A model generated the notes under the pieces. The model was not told the DNA's origin, ran no database searches, and saw nothing but the letters and a program-made list of their open reading frames with translations. This document shows, one piece after another, positions 51,931 to 60,364 of a stretch of 64,000 nucleotides of DNA (the stretch's first letter is position 1; every line of letters starts with the position of its first letter). A program made the position numbers and the translations under genes. The stretch covers positions 1 to 64,000 of the forward strand of contig JAZQLC010000012.1 in the NCBI GenBank assembly GCA_045542485.1. The letters are read 5' to 3'. This stretch comes from SIG575 sp045542485. GTDB taxonomy: Bacteria; Bacillota; Clostridia; Oscillospirales; Acutalibacteraceae.

Positions 51931-52410
51931 ATGTTTGTAGTATCAGTAAAAACATCAAAAGTAAAAATTATATTATTTTTCGTCTTTCTTGCGATAATTG
52001 TGTCATCTGCACTGTTTTTTCTGAATGCAGAGAAAACTTCATCTGCAGTTTCAGAGGGCGGAATCAGTCTGAGAGCCGCTGACTACAAGGAAAGAGAGAA
52101 GTTTCTCTCTCAGTTCGGCTGGGATTTTGACCCGGAGCCTGTTTCTGTCAGGGAGGTGACAGTTCCGTGGGAATTTGACGAAGTGTATATAGAATACAAC
52201 GCTCTTCAGAAAAGGCAGGGCTTTGACCTTGAAAAATATAAGGGTGTTATTGTAAAAAAATGGACATACAACATCAATAACTTCAAAGGCTATGAGGATA
52301 AAAAGGGGTATGTTCAGGCAAATCTTCTGATTTATAACGGAAATGTTATTGCCGCAGATATAACTGTCCTTGGCGATAAAGCGAAAATTTATACGGTTAT
52401 GAGTGATTGA
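51931..52410 (+). CDS. Membrane-anchored DUF4830-type protein
   Basis: The 159-residue protein has a single N-terminal membrane segment (residues ~11-31) and an outer domain containing FLSQFGWDFDPEPVSVREVT and NALQKRQGFDLEKYKG, the pattern of DUF4830 proteins, a clostridial family of unknown function often found near spore or division genes. Ribosome binding site GAGGTGGTATAA. The next gene (pseudouridine synthase) starts immediately after its stop. Confidence 0.78.
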   Translation: MFVVSVKTSKVKIILFFVFLAIIVSSALFFLNAEKTSSAVSEGGISLRAADYKEREKFLSQFGWDFDPEPVSVREVTVPWEFDEVYIEYNALQKRQGFDLEKYKGVIVKKWTYNINNFKGYEDKKGYVQANLLIYNGNVIAADITVLGDKAKIYTVMSD

Positions 52411-52411
52411 A

Positions 52412-53164
52412 ATGGTACAGAGAATTGACAAAATAATTTCATCTCAGATGAATATTTCAAGAAATGACACACGCTCTCTGCTGAAAGGGGGTGCAGTCGT
52501 CTGCGACGGAATTGTGGTGACAGACCCCTCTTTGAAGGTCGATGCAGAAAAAAGTGTAATCACCGTAGGCGGCAAAGCCCTTTTTTACAAGGAGTTTATC
52601 TATATTATGATGAACAAGCCACAGGGTGTTGTCAGCGCAACAAATGACCCGAAAACAAAAACGGTCATTGACCTTGTGCCTGAAAATCTGAAAAGGAAAA
52701 ACCTTTTTCCGGCAGGCAGACTGGACAAGGATACGGTAGGATTTATGCTTATCACCGATGACGGAGATTTTGCCCACAGAATTCTGTCTCCGTCAAAGCA
52801 CGTGGAAAAGACATATATCGCTCATCTGCGTGACAGCCTTCCGGAGGAGTCAAGACGCATCCTTGAAGAGGGTGCAGTGCTTTCCGACGGCACCGAATGT
52901 ATGGACGCGAAGGTGGAAATCACGGACGGTGAAGGCAAAGAAGTGAAAATTACCATCAGAGAAGGGAAATACCATCAGATAAAGAGAATGTTCGCCTCGG
53001 TAGGCAACGAGGTTGTTTTTCTCAAGAGGATTGCTATGGGCGGTCTCTTGCTTGACGAGAGCCTCGGAGAAGCCGAATGCCGTGAAATTACGGAAAAAGA
53101 ATTGGAAATTATTGAAAAAGGAAGTTTATCTTGTAATAATGCACAATGTAAAACTGACGAATAA
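52412..53164 (+). CDS. RsuA/RluB-type rRNA pseudouridine synthase
   Basis: The start at 52412 is just after the previous stop, so translation is probably coupled; only weak Shine-Dalgarno pairing is seen. The 250-residue protein has an N-terminal S4 RNA-binding domain (RIDKIISSQMNISRNDTRSL) and the catalytic motif AGRLDKDTVGFMLITDDGDF with the nucleophilic Asp, plus EGKYHQIKRMFASVGNEV. These enzymes isomerise uridine in 16S or 23S rRNA; the exact site is not deducible. Confidence 0.93.
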   Translation: MVQRIDKIISSQMNISRNDTRSLLKGGAVVCDGIVVTDPSLKVDAEKSVITVGGKALFYKEFIYIMMNKPQGVVSATNDPKTKTVIDLVPENLKRKNLFPAGRLDKDTVGFMLITDDGDFAHRILSPSKHVEKTYIAHLRDSLPEESRRILEEGAVLSDGTECMDAKVEITDGEGKEVKITIREGKYHQIKRMFASVGNEVVFLKRIAMGGLLLDESLGEAECREITEKELEIIEKGSLSCNNAQCKTDE

Positions 53165-53261
53165 AAGTGACTTTTTTTGTCTCTTATTTATAAATTTGAT
53201 GAATACTTTGTGAACAAACACAAAAAAACTAAAAATTTTTTATTAAATTATTACATTTTGG

Positions 53262-53290
53262 TTGCAAAATCAGTTACAAAAGTGTATAAT
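53262..53290 (+). promoter_or_regulatory. Promoter of the CdaR-type gene
   Basis: TTGCAA (53262-53267), 17 bases, perfect TATAAT (53285-53290). It implies an unusually long (~110-base) leader before 53411. Confidence 0.7.
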
Positions 53291-53322
53291 TACTTTGTGT
53301 TTTGGTGGCAAAATGCACAACC

Positions 53323-53373
53323 GTCTGAAAAAATGAAGAAAACAGGCAGACGGAGGGTGACAAAGGTTGTCGC
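53323..53373 (+). other. Structured leader RNA before the CdaR-type gene
   Basis: CCGTCTG (53323-53329) can pair with CAGACGG (53346-53352), and GGTGACAA (53356-53363) with TTGTCGCC (53367-53374, G-U included). These two hairpins lie between promoter and ribosome binding site. No known riboswitch class was recognised. Confidence 0.4.
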
Positions 53374-53410
53374 CTCAGTGGAAAAGATTATTGAAGTGAG
53401 AGGGATTTTT

Positions 53411-54493
53411 ATGGCAAATCGTATTTTCCAGGGTATTGTTCATCAGATGAAAGACGCTATCGACAGAACAGTCGGCGTTATCGATGAAACAGGTACAATT
53501 ATTGCTTGTAGTGAGCTTTCAGTTATCGGCGAAAATATCGAAGGCAGTCAGAATGTGTTTGAAAGCAGCGAGTGCATAAAAGTCGGTGCGAAAACATTCA
53601 AAACACTTGGCAACCGTATGGGCGCTGAGTATGCGGCTTTCGTTGAGGGCGATGATTTTGAAGCACGTAAGCTTGTAGGTCTTGTCTGTGTATCACTTGA
53701 AAATCTTAAGCAGTGCTATGATGAAAAGTACGACAAAGGCAATTTCGTTAAAAATGTAATTCTTGATAACATCCTTCCCGGAGACATCTTCCTCAAAGCA
53801 AGAGAGCTTCGCTTTAACAGTGATGCTTCAAGAGTTGTTATCCTTATCAAAATTTTCGGCAAGGACGAAGTGGCTGCACTTGAAACACTTCAGAATATTT
53901 TCCCCGAAAAGACAAAGGATTTCGTTATCGGCATCAACGAAACAGATATTGCTCTCGTTAAAGAGGTTAAGCCTAACATTGAAACAAAGGACCTTGAGAA
54001 ACTTGCGCGTTCAATCATTGACAGTCTTGGCGTAGAATACTATACAAACGTACTCGTAGGTATCGGCTCTACTGTTACAGGCATCAAGACTCTTGCAAGA
54101 AGCTTCAAGGAAGCACAGGTTGCAACAGAAGTAGGTAAATTCTTCGACTCAGACAAAATCGTTATCAGCTACGACAATCTGGGTATTGCAAGACTTATCT
54201 ATCAGCTTCCCACAACTCTTTGTGAAATGTTCCTTAAGGAAGTGTTTAAGAAGGGCTCAATCGAAAGCCTTGACCACGAGACACTTTTCACAATTCAGCG
54301 TTTCTTTGAAAACAACCTTAATGTTTCCGAAACATCAAGAAAACTTTTTGTACATAGGAATACTCTTGTTTACAGACTTGAAAAAATCAAGAAGCTCACA
54401 GGTCTTGACCTTCGTGAGTTTGATGATGCAATCGTATTCAAAGTAGCTCTTATGGTAAAAAAATATCTTGACGCAAATCCTGTAAAATATTGA
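53411..54493 (+). CDS. CdaR/PucR-family regulator
   Basis: The start at 53411 (MANRIFQGIVHQMKDAIDRT) follows GAGAGGGATTTTT and the promoter at 53262-53290. The 360-residue protein has an N-terminal sugar-diacid-recognition/PAS-like region, a GAF/GGDEF-like middle, and the PucR-type C-terminal helix-turn-helix (NVSETSRKLFVHRNTLVYRL). Members regulate sugar-diacid or purine use. Being next to ftsEX with a 25-base gap is curious; co-transcription with cell division genes is possible but unproven. Confidence 0.88.
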   Translation: MANRIFQGIVHQMKDAIDRTVGVIDETGTIIACSELSVIGENIEGSQNVFESSECIKVGAKTFKTLGNRMGAEYAAFVEGDDFEARKLVGLVCVSLENLKQCYDEKYDKGNFVKNVILDNILPGDIFLKARELRFNSDASRVVILIKIFGKDEVAALETLQNIFPEKTKDFVIGINETDIALVKEVKPNIETKDLEKLARSIIDSLGVEYYTNVLVGIGSTVTGIKTLARSFKEAQVATEVGKFFDSDKIVISYDNLGIARLIYQLPTTLCEMFLKEVFKKGSIESLDHETLFTIQRFFENNLNVSETSRKLFVHRNTLVYRLEKIKKLTGLDLREFDDAIVFKVALMVKKYLDANPVKY

Positions 54494-54517
54494 TTGAAAC
54501 AAAGAGGAAATTAAACA

Positions 54518-55456
54518 ATGATTGACTTTATCAATGTCTCAAAGAGGTATGATAACGGCACTCAGGCGCTTAAGGATGTGAACATTCACATCGAAGACGG
54601 CGAATTTGTCTTTGTTGTGGGCGCATCGGGTGCAGGTAAGAGTACCTTTTTGAAAATTCTTATGCGTGAGGAGGTTCCGTCAAGCGGTACTGTTATCGTA
54701 AACGGAAAAACACTCACTGAACTTAAAAAGCGTGAAATACCTTATTTCCGTCGTGATTTAGGTATTGTTTTCCAGGATTTCAGACTCATCCCCAATATGA
54801 CGGTTTATGAAAATATTGCATTTGCTATGCGCGTTATCGGTGCAAGAGAGTCAGAAATCCGCAAGAGAGTTCCTTTCGTTATTACTAGAGTGGGACTTTC
54901 CAACAAAGCAAGATGTTTCCCCAACGAGCTTTCAGGCGGTGAACAGCAGAGAGTAGCTCTCGCCAGAGCACTTGTAAACAACGCTAAGGTTATCATCGCT
55001 GACGAGCCCACAGGTAACATCGACCCCACAATGGCTTTTGAAATCATCGACCTTCTCAAGGACATCAACGAAAAGGGTACAACTGTTATCATCGTTACCC
55101 ACGAGCATGACCTTGTAAGACAGTTTGACAAGCGTGTTATCACTCTTGACAGCGGTAACGTTGTTGCTGACGGTGATTTGTCAACAAGCCCCCTTGTTCA
55201 GAAATATGAGAAAAAATACAACCCCGGTGAAAAGAGTTTCCTTCGCCGTATGCGTAAAAAGGCTTCAGAGTCCTATTATCCCGATGAGGACAGCGTTGAA
55301 GACCTGAGCAGATTTATGGAAACAATGACCGAGGAAAGAGAATCAGGTCACACCAACGAAATTGACGTTGACGAGATTTACAACAATCTTGCAAGTGACA
55401 AATATTCCGTTTACCTGGATAGTGATTCTTCAGAGGAAAACGGAGGTGAAGGCTGA
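54518..55456 (+). CDS. ftsE: Cell division ATP-binding protein FtsE
   Basis: The first ~225 residues are FtsE: Walker A GASGAGKST, Q-loop VFQDFRLIPNMTVYEN, signature LSGGEQQRVALARAL, Walker B VIIADEPTGNID, H-loop VTHEHDL. The remaining ~85 residues form an acidic, low-complexity extension (ending DSDSSEENGGEG), longer than usual FtsE. With FtsX it forms a membrane complex that activates a peptidoglycan hydrolase during division or sporulation. Ribosome binding site AGAGGAAATTAAACA. Confidence 0.95.
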   Translation: MIDFINVSKRYDNGTQALKDVNIHIEDGEFVFVVGASGAGKSTFLKILMREEVPSSGTVIVNGKTLTELKKREIPYFRRDLGIVFQDFRLIPNMTVYENIAFAMRVIGARESEIRKRVPFVITRVGLSNKARCFPNELSGGEQQRVALARALVNNAKVIIADEPTGNIDPTMAFEIIDLLKDINEKGTTVIIVTHEHDLVRQFDKRVITLDSGNVVADGDLSTSPLVQKYEKKYNPGEKSFLRRMRKKASESYYPDEDSVEDLSRFMETMTEERESGHTNEIDVDEIYNNLASDKYSVYLDSDSSEENGGEG

Positions 55457-55458
55457 TT

Positions 55459-56382
55459 ATGAAAAAGATGAGTGGCGGAAGCCTTGGTTATCTTACAAAG
55501 GAAGGCTTCAAAAACATCTGGCTTAACAGACTTATGTCAGTTGCTTCGATTTCAGTTCTTCTTTCCTGCCTTGTTATGATGGGTATTGCTTTTATGCTTA
55601 TCGTCAATATGCAGGAGATTATCACAAACATTGAGGATTCAAATGTAATCGTTGCCTTTGTTGACGACGATGCAAATGACGCAGAGGTTGAAAAGGTCAG
55701 AATGGACCTGATGAAAATCGAAAACGTCAAGGACTGTGTCTTCGTCTCAAAGGAAGAAGCTTTTGAAGAACAGCTTGAATCACTGGGCGGTAACAGAACA
55801 CTCTTTGAAGGAATGGACAACCCTCTTCCCGATTCTTACAGAGTTGTGCTTGACGACCTGACTCTTTTCGATTCAACCCTCAGACAGATTGAAAATACAG
55901 AAAATATCCAGAGTGTCCGTGAAGACAGAGAATTATCACAGCAGGTTTCATCAATCAGAAAGACAGTTACCTATGTGAGCTTCGGCGTTATCATAATTCT
56001 CCTTATCGTTTCACTCTTCATTATTTCCAACACAATCAAAATCACAATGTTCTCACGCCGTCTTGAAATCAAGATTATGAAGTCGGTCGGTGCAACATCA
56101 TGGTTTATCCGTTGGCCCTTTATGGTTGAAGGTATGTCCCTTGGTATTATTTCAGGCTTACTTTCACTGGGCGTCGTATGGGGTGTTTATGAGCTGGTTG
56201 CCCGTTCAATCGGTAACAGCTTCAGCCTCTTTATGAGTGGCGGAATCGTTCCGTTCAAGGAATACGCACTGTTTATTCTCCTTGCGTTCCTTGCAGTGGG
56301 CATTATTACAGGTGCTTTCGGTAGTGCCGTATCAATCAGTAAATATTTGAAAGAACAGGAGTATGACCCGGATGAAGAATAA
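55459..56382 (+). CDS. ftsX: Cell division protein FtsX
   Basis: The 307-residue protein has four membrane segments and FtsX family features: LGYLTKEGFKNIWLNRLMSV at the N-terminus, an outer domain after helix 1 (VIVAFVDDDANDAEVEKVR), and IKIMKSVGATSWFIRWPFMV before the last helices. It begins two bases after ftsE. Its outer loop is expected to contact the coiled-coil hydrolase encoded next. Confidence 0.96.
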   Translation: MKKMSGGSLGYLTKEGFKNIWLNRLMSVASISVLLSCLVMMGIAFMLIVNMQEIITNIEDSNVIVAFVDDDANDAEVEKVRMDLMKIENVKDCVFVSKEEAFEEQLESLGGNRTLFEGMDNPLPDSYRVVLDDLTLFDSTLRQIENTENIQSVREDRELSQQVSSIRKTVTYVSFGVIIILLIVSLFIISNTIKITMFSRRLEIKIMKSVGATSWFIRWPFMVEGMSLGIISGLLSLGVVWGVYELVARSIGNSFSLFMSGGIVPFKEYALFILLAFLAVGIITGAFGSAVSISKYLKEQEYDPDEE

Positions 56383-57655
56383 AGTATTCAGAACAATTGC
56401 ACTTCTTATGTCACTTGTGCTTGTGTTCAATATTGCTATATCCTCATCTGCTGCTTCAAAATCTGAGCTTGAAGACCAGATTGCAGACATTCAGGCAGAA
56501 AGAGAAGAAAAACAGAATCTTCTTGACTCACTCAAGGGTGACATCGACAAGCAGGAAGAATATGTTGAGACTCTTTATGACCAGATTGAAGTTCTTCAGA
56601 AAGAAATTGATTTCTATCAGCAGAAGATAAATGTTCTCAACAGCGAAATAGAAGGTATCAACAAGAAAATTGATAAAAAGAATGAAGAAATTGCTGAGCT
56701 TGAGGCAAAGATGGCTGATACAAAGGCAGAAATTGCCGAAATCAAGGAGCTTCTGGCAGTGCGTATGAGAGCTTCCTATATGGCAGGTGACGGCTCAACG
56801 CTGAAACTTCTTCTCAGCGCTGACAATCTTGCGACTTATCTGACGACAAGCGAAATGCTTAAGAGAATTGCAGATAATGACGATAGAATTATCAAATCAC
56901 TTATCAAGAAGATGGAAGACCTTCTTAAAATGCAGGAAGAAATTGAAAAGCAGAAGGCTGAACTTAACAAGGAAAAAGAAGCTCTTGAAGAGAAAAAGAA
57001 AGAAGTTCAGGCTGAACAGAAGGTTTTCACTGACAGACAGAATGAGGTTTCTGCAAAGTATAAGGAAGCAAACGCAATTCTTGACAAGCTTGATAAAAAC
57101 AGTCAGGCTTACAGAGATCAGATTGCAGCTCTTGACAGAGAAGAGCAGCGTCTTGAACAGCAGATTCAGAATATTATCACAGGCTCAAACGGTCAGGGCG
57201 GTGCAGGTACAAACTTTGCCCCCTCAAGCAATCCCTCAGGTTATATTAATCCCGTACCTTATTCTGATGCCTATATTTCATCAGTTTACGGTATGAGAAC
57301 AAACCCCGTAACAGGCGTTTATAAGCTTCACGCAGGTGTTGACATTTCCTGCAGCGGCGCAGGTGGTCAGACAGGTCCTTTCACAAAGAAGATTGTTGCT
57401 GCAAAGGCAGGTACAGTTTCTTATGCAGGATGGTGTTCAGGCTACGGCAACACTGTTATGGTTACACACGCAGACGGATACCTTACACTTTATGCTCACA
57501 ACTATACAATCAATGTAGCAGTGGGACAGAAGGTTGCTCAGGGTGAACAGATTGCAATTATGGGTACAACAGGTAACTCAACAGGTGCACACTGTCACTT
57601 TGAAATCCGTAACGGTATGTGGGGTACAACAATCGACCCTGCACCTTATATCTGA
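56372..57655 (+). CDS. Coiled-coil M23 peptidoglycan hydrolase (PcsB/EnvC-like)
   Basis: The ATG at 56372 is chosen for GGAG spacing; it overlaps the ftsX end by 11 bases. The 427-residue protein has a signal peptide (residues 1-~30, ISSSAA), a long coiled coil (~30-265, two helices), a Gly/Ser linker, and an M23 domain with HAGVD (H320, D324) and HCHFE (H407, H409). All metal-binding residues are present, so unlike EnvC it should be an active endopeptidase. It is the likely FtsEX-controlled hydrolase, as PcsB or CwlO are in other Firmicutes. Confidence 0.93.
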   Translation: MKNKVFRTIALLMSLVLVFNIAISSSAASKSELEDQIADIQAEREEKQNLLDSLKGDIDKQEEYVETLYDQIEVLQKEIDFYQQKINVLNSEIEGINKKIDKKNEEIAELEAKMADTKAEIAEIKELLAVRMRASYMAGDGSTLKLLLSADNLATYLTTSEMLKRIADNDDRIIKSLIKKMEDLLKMQEEIEKQKAELNKEKEALEEKKKEVQAEQKVFTDRQNEVSAKYKEANAILDKLDKNSQAYRDQIAALDREEQRLEQQIQNIITGSNGQGGAGTNFAPSSNPSGYINPVPYSDAYISSVYGMRTNPVTGVYKLHAGVDISCSGAGGQTGPFTKKIVAAKAGTVSYAGWCSGYGNTVMVTHADGYLTLYAHNYTINVAVGQKVAQGEQIAIMGTTGNSTGAHCHFEIRNGMWGTTIDPAPYI

Positions 57656-57675
57656 CAGATTTAAGCAAACAAAAC

Positions 57676-57714
57676 AAAGGCTGATACTTGAAAAATTCAA
57701 GTATCAGCCTTTTT
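57676..57714. terminator. Bidirectional terminator after ftsEX operon
   Basis: AAGGCTGATACTTGAA pairs perfectly with TTCAAGTATCAGCCTT around AAA, followed by TTTATG, between convergent genes. Confidence 0.88.
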
Positions 57715-57729
57715 ATGTTTTATTATTAT

Positions 57730-58815
57730 TTATTTGTTCAGGAAATCCATAAGTCCGTGCCAATCATCACGGGAGAAATAGTGTGTGCCCTCTCTGTAAC
57801 AGAAGCCGATGTTTCCGTCATTGAGATACTTTCCTGTATTAAGGAAATCACTCTCTTCAAAAACGAGACCTTTTTTGCCGTAAAGCTCAAAAATCTCGTT
57901 TGCTGCTACGCAGGAAAGAAACTGTCTGTCAGGACCTGCCCAGATATCCTTTTCGGCTGCAGCAATATGAATCTTTCTCGGTGCAATAAGACTAAGCAGA
58001 AAATGCTGGTCAAAGGGTGTTTCGTCGTCTTTTTCAGCAAAGCTCTGATATTTTTCACAGAACCAGAACGGGAAATTCTTTACAATGTGACCGATAAACT
58101 CGTTGCCCTGCTTTTTTCCTCTGTTCAGTGCGTCGCCACTGCAACCGGCGCAGTTGGAGTGAGCGCAGAAAAATCTTTCATCAATTGCGGCAGTGAGAAG
58201 TGCAGTTTTTCCGAGTCTTGAGTGACCGGCAACGGTGATGCAGTCCTTATCAACCTCATCTCTTTTTTGCAGAAAATCCATAACCCTCATAGCTGCCCAC
58301 GCCCACATGGCGATTTTACCGCAGGAATGAGCAGTTCTGTCCTGATTTTTATAAATAATTCCTGCAAGACCGTCAGTGAAATCTCCGTCATCGCTTGTCA
58401 CATCCTTGTAGCAGAATGAGGCACAGCCGAAGCCGTTGTCAATGATTTCTTCTGTGGGCATATATTCGTCGGGAACATTGTCGCGGAAATTTATGTGCAC
58501 AATAGTCTTGTGCTTTTCACCCTTTTTCGGGTAAACATATGTAACCGGGAAGGTAAAGCTTTCATCACCGATTTTCGAGGTGATTTCAAGTTTCATAAGA
58601 TAAGCTTTACCTGCACAGTATCTTCTGTCGTCAAATTCTTTGATGTCAAAGGTTACCTCATCAGGCTCATCGGGCATAAAGCCGTATTCGTTTTCCAGCA
58701 TTGTCTTCAGAACGAGAGGTCTTACCTTTTCCCATTCATCCGGAGTTTTCACTTTTTCACCTGTAATAAAAAGAGGTGAGGGGACATTGAGCTTTTCCAG
58801 TGTTTCTTTAATCAT
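57730..58815 (-). CDS. CE15-like carbohydrate esterase (glucuronoyl esterase type)
   Basis: The start at 58815 follows AAAGGAGTCGCTGTT. The 361-residue alpha/beta-hydrolase-fold protein has no signal peptide. GHSRLGKTALLTAA (nucleophile S199) matches the CE15 GxSRxGK motif, and REGTHYFSRDDW (H345) fits the catalytic His. CE15 enzymes split ester links between glucuronic acid on xylan and lignin alcohols; cytoplasmic bacterial relatives may act on imported oligosaccharides. This fits the other glycan genes. Carbohydrate acyl esterase of another kind is possible. Confidence 0.82.
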   Translation of the reverse strand: MIKETLEKLNVPSPLFITGEKVKTPDEWEKVRPLVLKTMLENEYGFMPDEPDEVTFDIKEFDDRRYCAGKAYLMKLEITSKIGDESFTFPVTYVYPKKGEKHKTIVHINFRDNVPDEYMPTEEIIDNGFGCASFCYKDVTSDDGDFTDGLAGIIYKNQDRTAHSCGKIAMWAWAAMRVMDFLQKRDEVDKDCITVAGHSRLGKTALLTAAIDERFFCAHSNCAGCSGDALNRGKKQGNEFIGHIVKNFPFWFCEKYQSFAEKDDETPFDQHFLLSLIAPRKIHIAAAEKDIWAGPDRQFLSCVAANEIFELYGKKGLVFEESDFLNTGKYLNDGNIGFCYREGTHYFSRDDWHGLMDFLNK

Positions 58816-58874
58816 AACAGCGACTCCTTTGAGAAGATGTATCTGTCTAATTTTATCACACCCGGAAATAATAG

Positions 58875-59060
58875 TCAAATTTTACGGATAAGCCTTTTGA
58901 GTTTGGGCAGAAGCTCTTTGTTTTCTCTGATTGTTTTCAGTGCAAAAATGCCCGAAACTGCAACGGTTACGATTATGATAAACCACTTCGCACACTCGAT
59001 GAAATTCAGCAATTTTGCTGAGCATTTCAGCGTGGAAATGAGACAGGCAAGATTATTCAT
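58875..59060 (-). CDS. Small membrane protein after spoVAD fragment
   Basis: A 61-residue protein with one clear membrane segment (WFIIIVTVAVSGIFALKTI) and a basic C-terminus (LLPKLKRLIRKI). It starts one base after the spoVAD stop with AAAGGAAAAGACTGAT as ribosome binding site, so it was translationally coupled to spoVAD. It does not resemble SpoVAE. Function unknown. Confidence 0.6.
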   Translation of the reverse strand: MNNLACLISTLKCSAKLLNFIECAKWFIIIVTVAVSGIFALKTIRENKELLPKLKRLIRKI

Positions 59061-59061
59061 A

Positions 59062-59469
59062 TCAGTCTTTTCCTTTCAATAAGATTCCGTGGGCGATACC
59101 CGGGATTGACTCGCCCTGCATTGTTGACACGGGGGAAAGCAGTGCTCCCGTCGCCACAAAGAGGACATTTTTCAGCTCTTTTTCGCAGAGCTTTTTATAG
59201 ATGTGTGAGCAGAGAATACTTGCTGAGCAGCCACATCCCGACCCACCTGCATGGACATCCTGAGCTTCGCGGTAAAACATCATTTTGCCGCAATCGTTAT
59301 GCACGGAGGATATGTCGGTGCCGTGGTCTTTCCTGAGAAGCTCAATGAGAAGTTCACTTCCCACAAAGCCCAAATCTCCCGTAAGAATAAGGTCGTAGTC
59401 CTGAGGCTTTGTTCTGGTGCTTTTCAGAAATTGTGAAATGGTGTCTGCCGCGGCAGGGGTAAATGTCAA
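59062..59469 (-). pseudogene. spoVAD: Truncated spoVAD (C-terminal part only)
   Basis: The frame encodes the last ~135 residues of stage V sporulation protein AD: TPAAADTISQFLK, YDLILTGDLGFVGSELLIEL, HAGGSGCGCSASILCSHIY and FVATGALLSPVSTMQGESIPG, all matching the C-terminal half of this thiolase-like protein. SpoVAD is normally ~330-340 residues; the N-terminal 60% is absent. Upstream the frame runs only to a stop at ~59,512 without start codon or homology. SpoVAD helps import dipicolinic acid into the forespore. The break coincides with the start of the hipBA/recombinase segment, so the gene may be interrupted by a mobile element; a deletion is the alternative. Confidence 0.85.
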
Positions 59470-59626
59470 GAGAAAACCATAAAATTTTTCAAAATCCCGA
59501 AACCCTTGATTTTACTGGGTTTTCGGGGTTTCAATTATGGGTGCAGCAATGGGGTGGTTGCAATGAAAGGAAGACTATAACGGGTATTTTATAGACATTT
59601 TCAGTGAATTTGTTGCAAAACAAAAA

Positions 59627-59651
59627 AAGAGAGGCTGTCATTAGACAACCT
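59627..59651 (-). terminator. Terminator of the 160-residue gene
   Basis: On the minus strand AGAGGTTGTC pairs with GACAGCCTCT (G-U included) around TAAT, followed by CTTTTTTT. Confidence 0.8.
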
Positions 59652-59659
59652 CTTATATA

Positions 59660-60142
59660 TCACCACTTTTTATCTTTACAAAGATTATTCCAACAATAAA
59701 TTGCCCTGCTTGTTGGTATTTTTAATTGACATTCGTAATGATAAGGCTTTTTATCAAACCAAAGCCAACATTCAAACAGCAACTCATTATAAGATTTATA
59801 TTGATAAATAAATTCCAATCTATAGTTTTTTTCGTTTATAAGACTAATCAATTTATCTAAAGGTAATTCTTCTCTTATTGTCTTACCGAAAATATTATTC
59901 CGATAAATATAAATTGATATATCTTCTGAGCTTGAATCTTCAAAATGAAAATCAACTCTTGATTTGTCTGTTCTTACAGTTTTTTCAACATCGCTGAATT
60001 CATGTTCGGGGATCATCCAAAACCCGTTATCAAAACAAAAAGAGAGCACATTATCATTAAAGTATATGTTGTTTGCATAACAATCGTGAAGAGAAATATA
60101 AGAATCATCATTATCGCAATGTAAATACTTTTCAAACTGCAT
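59660..60142 (-). CDS. Uncharacterised 160-residue protein
   Basis: I do not recognise this family with confidence. The protein is acidic, with many aromatic residues (YISLHDCYANNIYFNDNVLS, LLFECWLWFDKKPYHYECQL) and no signal peptide or membrane segment. The size and composition resemble immunity-type proteins of polymorphic toxins, but no toxin gene is next to it. It has its own ribosome binding site (TAGGAGAGTTGTATT) and terminator, and lies between the spoVAD fragment and hipA. Confidence 0.6.
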   Translation of the reverse strand: MQFEKYLHCDNDDSYISLHDCYANNIYFNDNVLSFCFDNGFWMIPEHEFSDVEKTVRTDKSRVDFHFEDSSSEDISIYIYRNNIFGKTIREELPLDKLISLINEKNYRLEFIYQYKSYNELLFECWLWFDKKPYHYECQLKIPTSRAIYCWNNLCKDKKW

Positions 60143-60329
60143 AATACAACTCTCCTAAAATTAATGTTTTACCTTTTTTATTTTAACATGTGAATAAATA
60201 ATCGTCAACAGTATTGTCTTAAGAACTTTTACTCCTATAAGTTGAAAAACTTATGAGATTTCAGAAGTTTTTACCTCTATACCGATAAAACTTTGAATTT
60301 CTATATAGTTTTTCGACCTTACATAAAGA

Positions 60330-60359
60330 ACAGCGTGTAGATTTCACTCCACACGCTGT
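60330..60359 (-). terminator. Terminator of hipBA
   Basis: On the minus strand ACAGCGTGTGGA pairs with TCTACACGCTGT (one G-U), followed by TCTTTAT. Confidence 0.75.
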
Positions 60360-60364
60360 TGTAA

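Noticed and set aside
59470..59660. Defined att core at the spoVAD junction
   Set aside because: The other junction is not in the window, so no shared core can be identified; only a CCCGAAACCC-type inverted repeat is visible.
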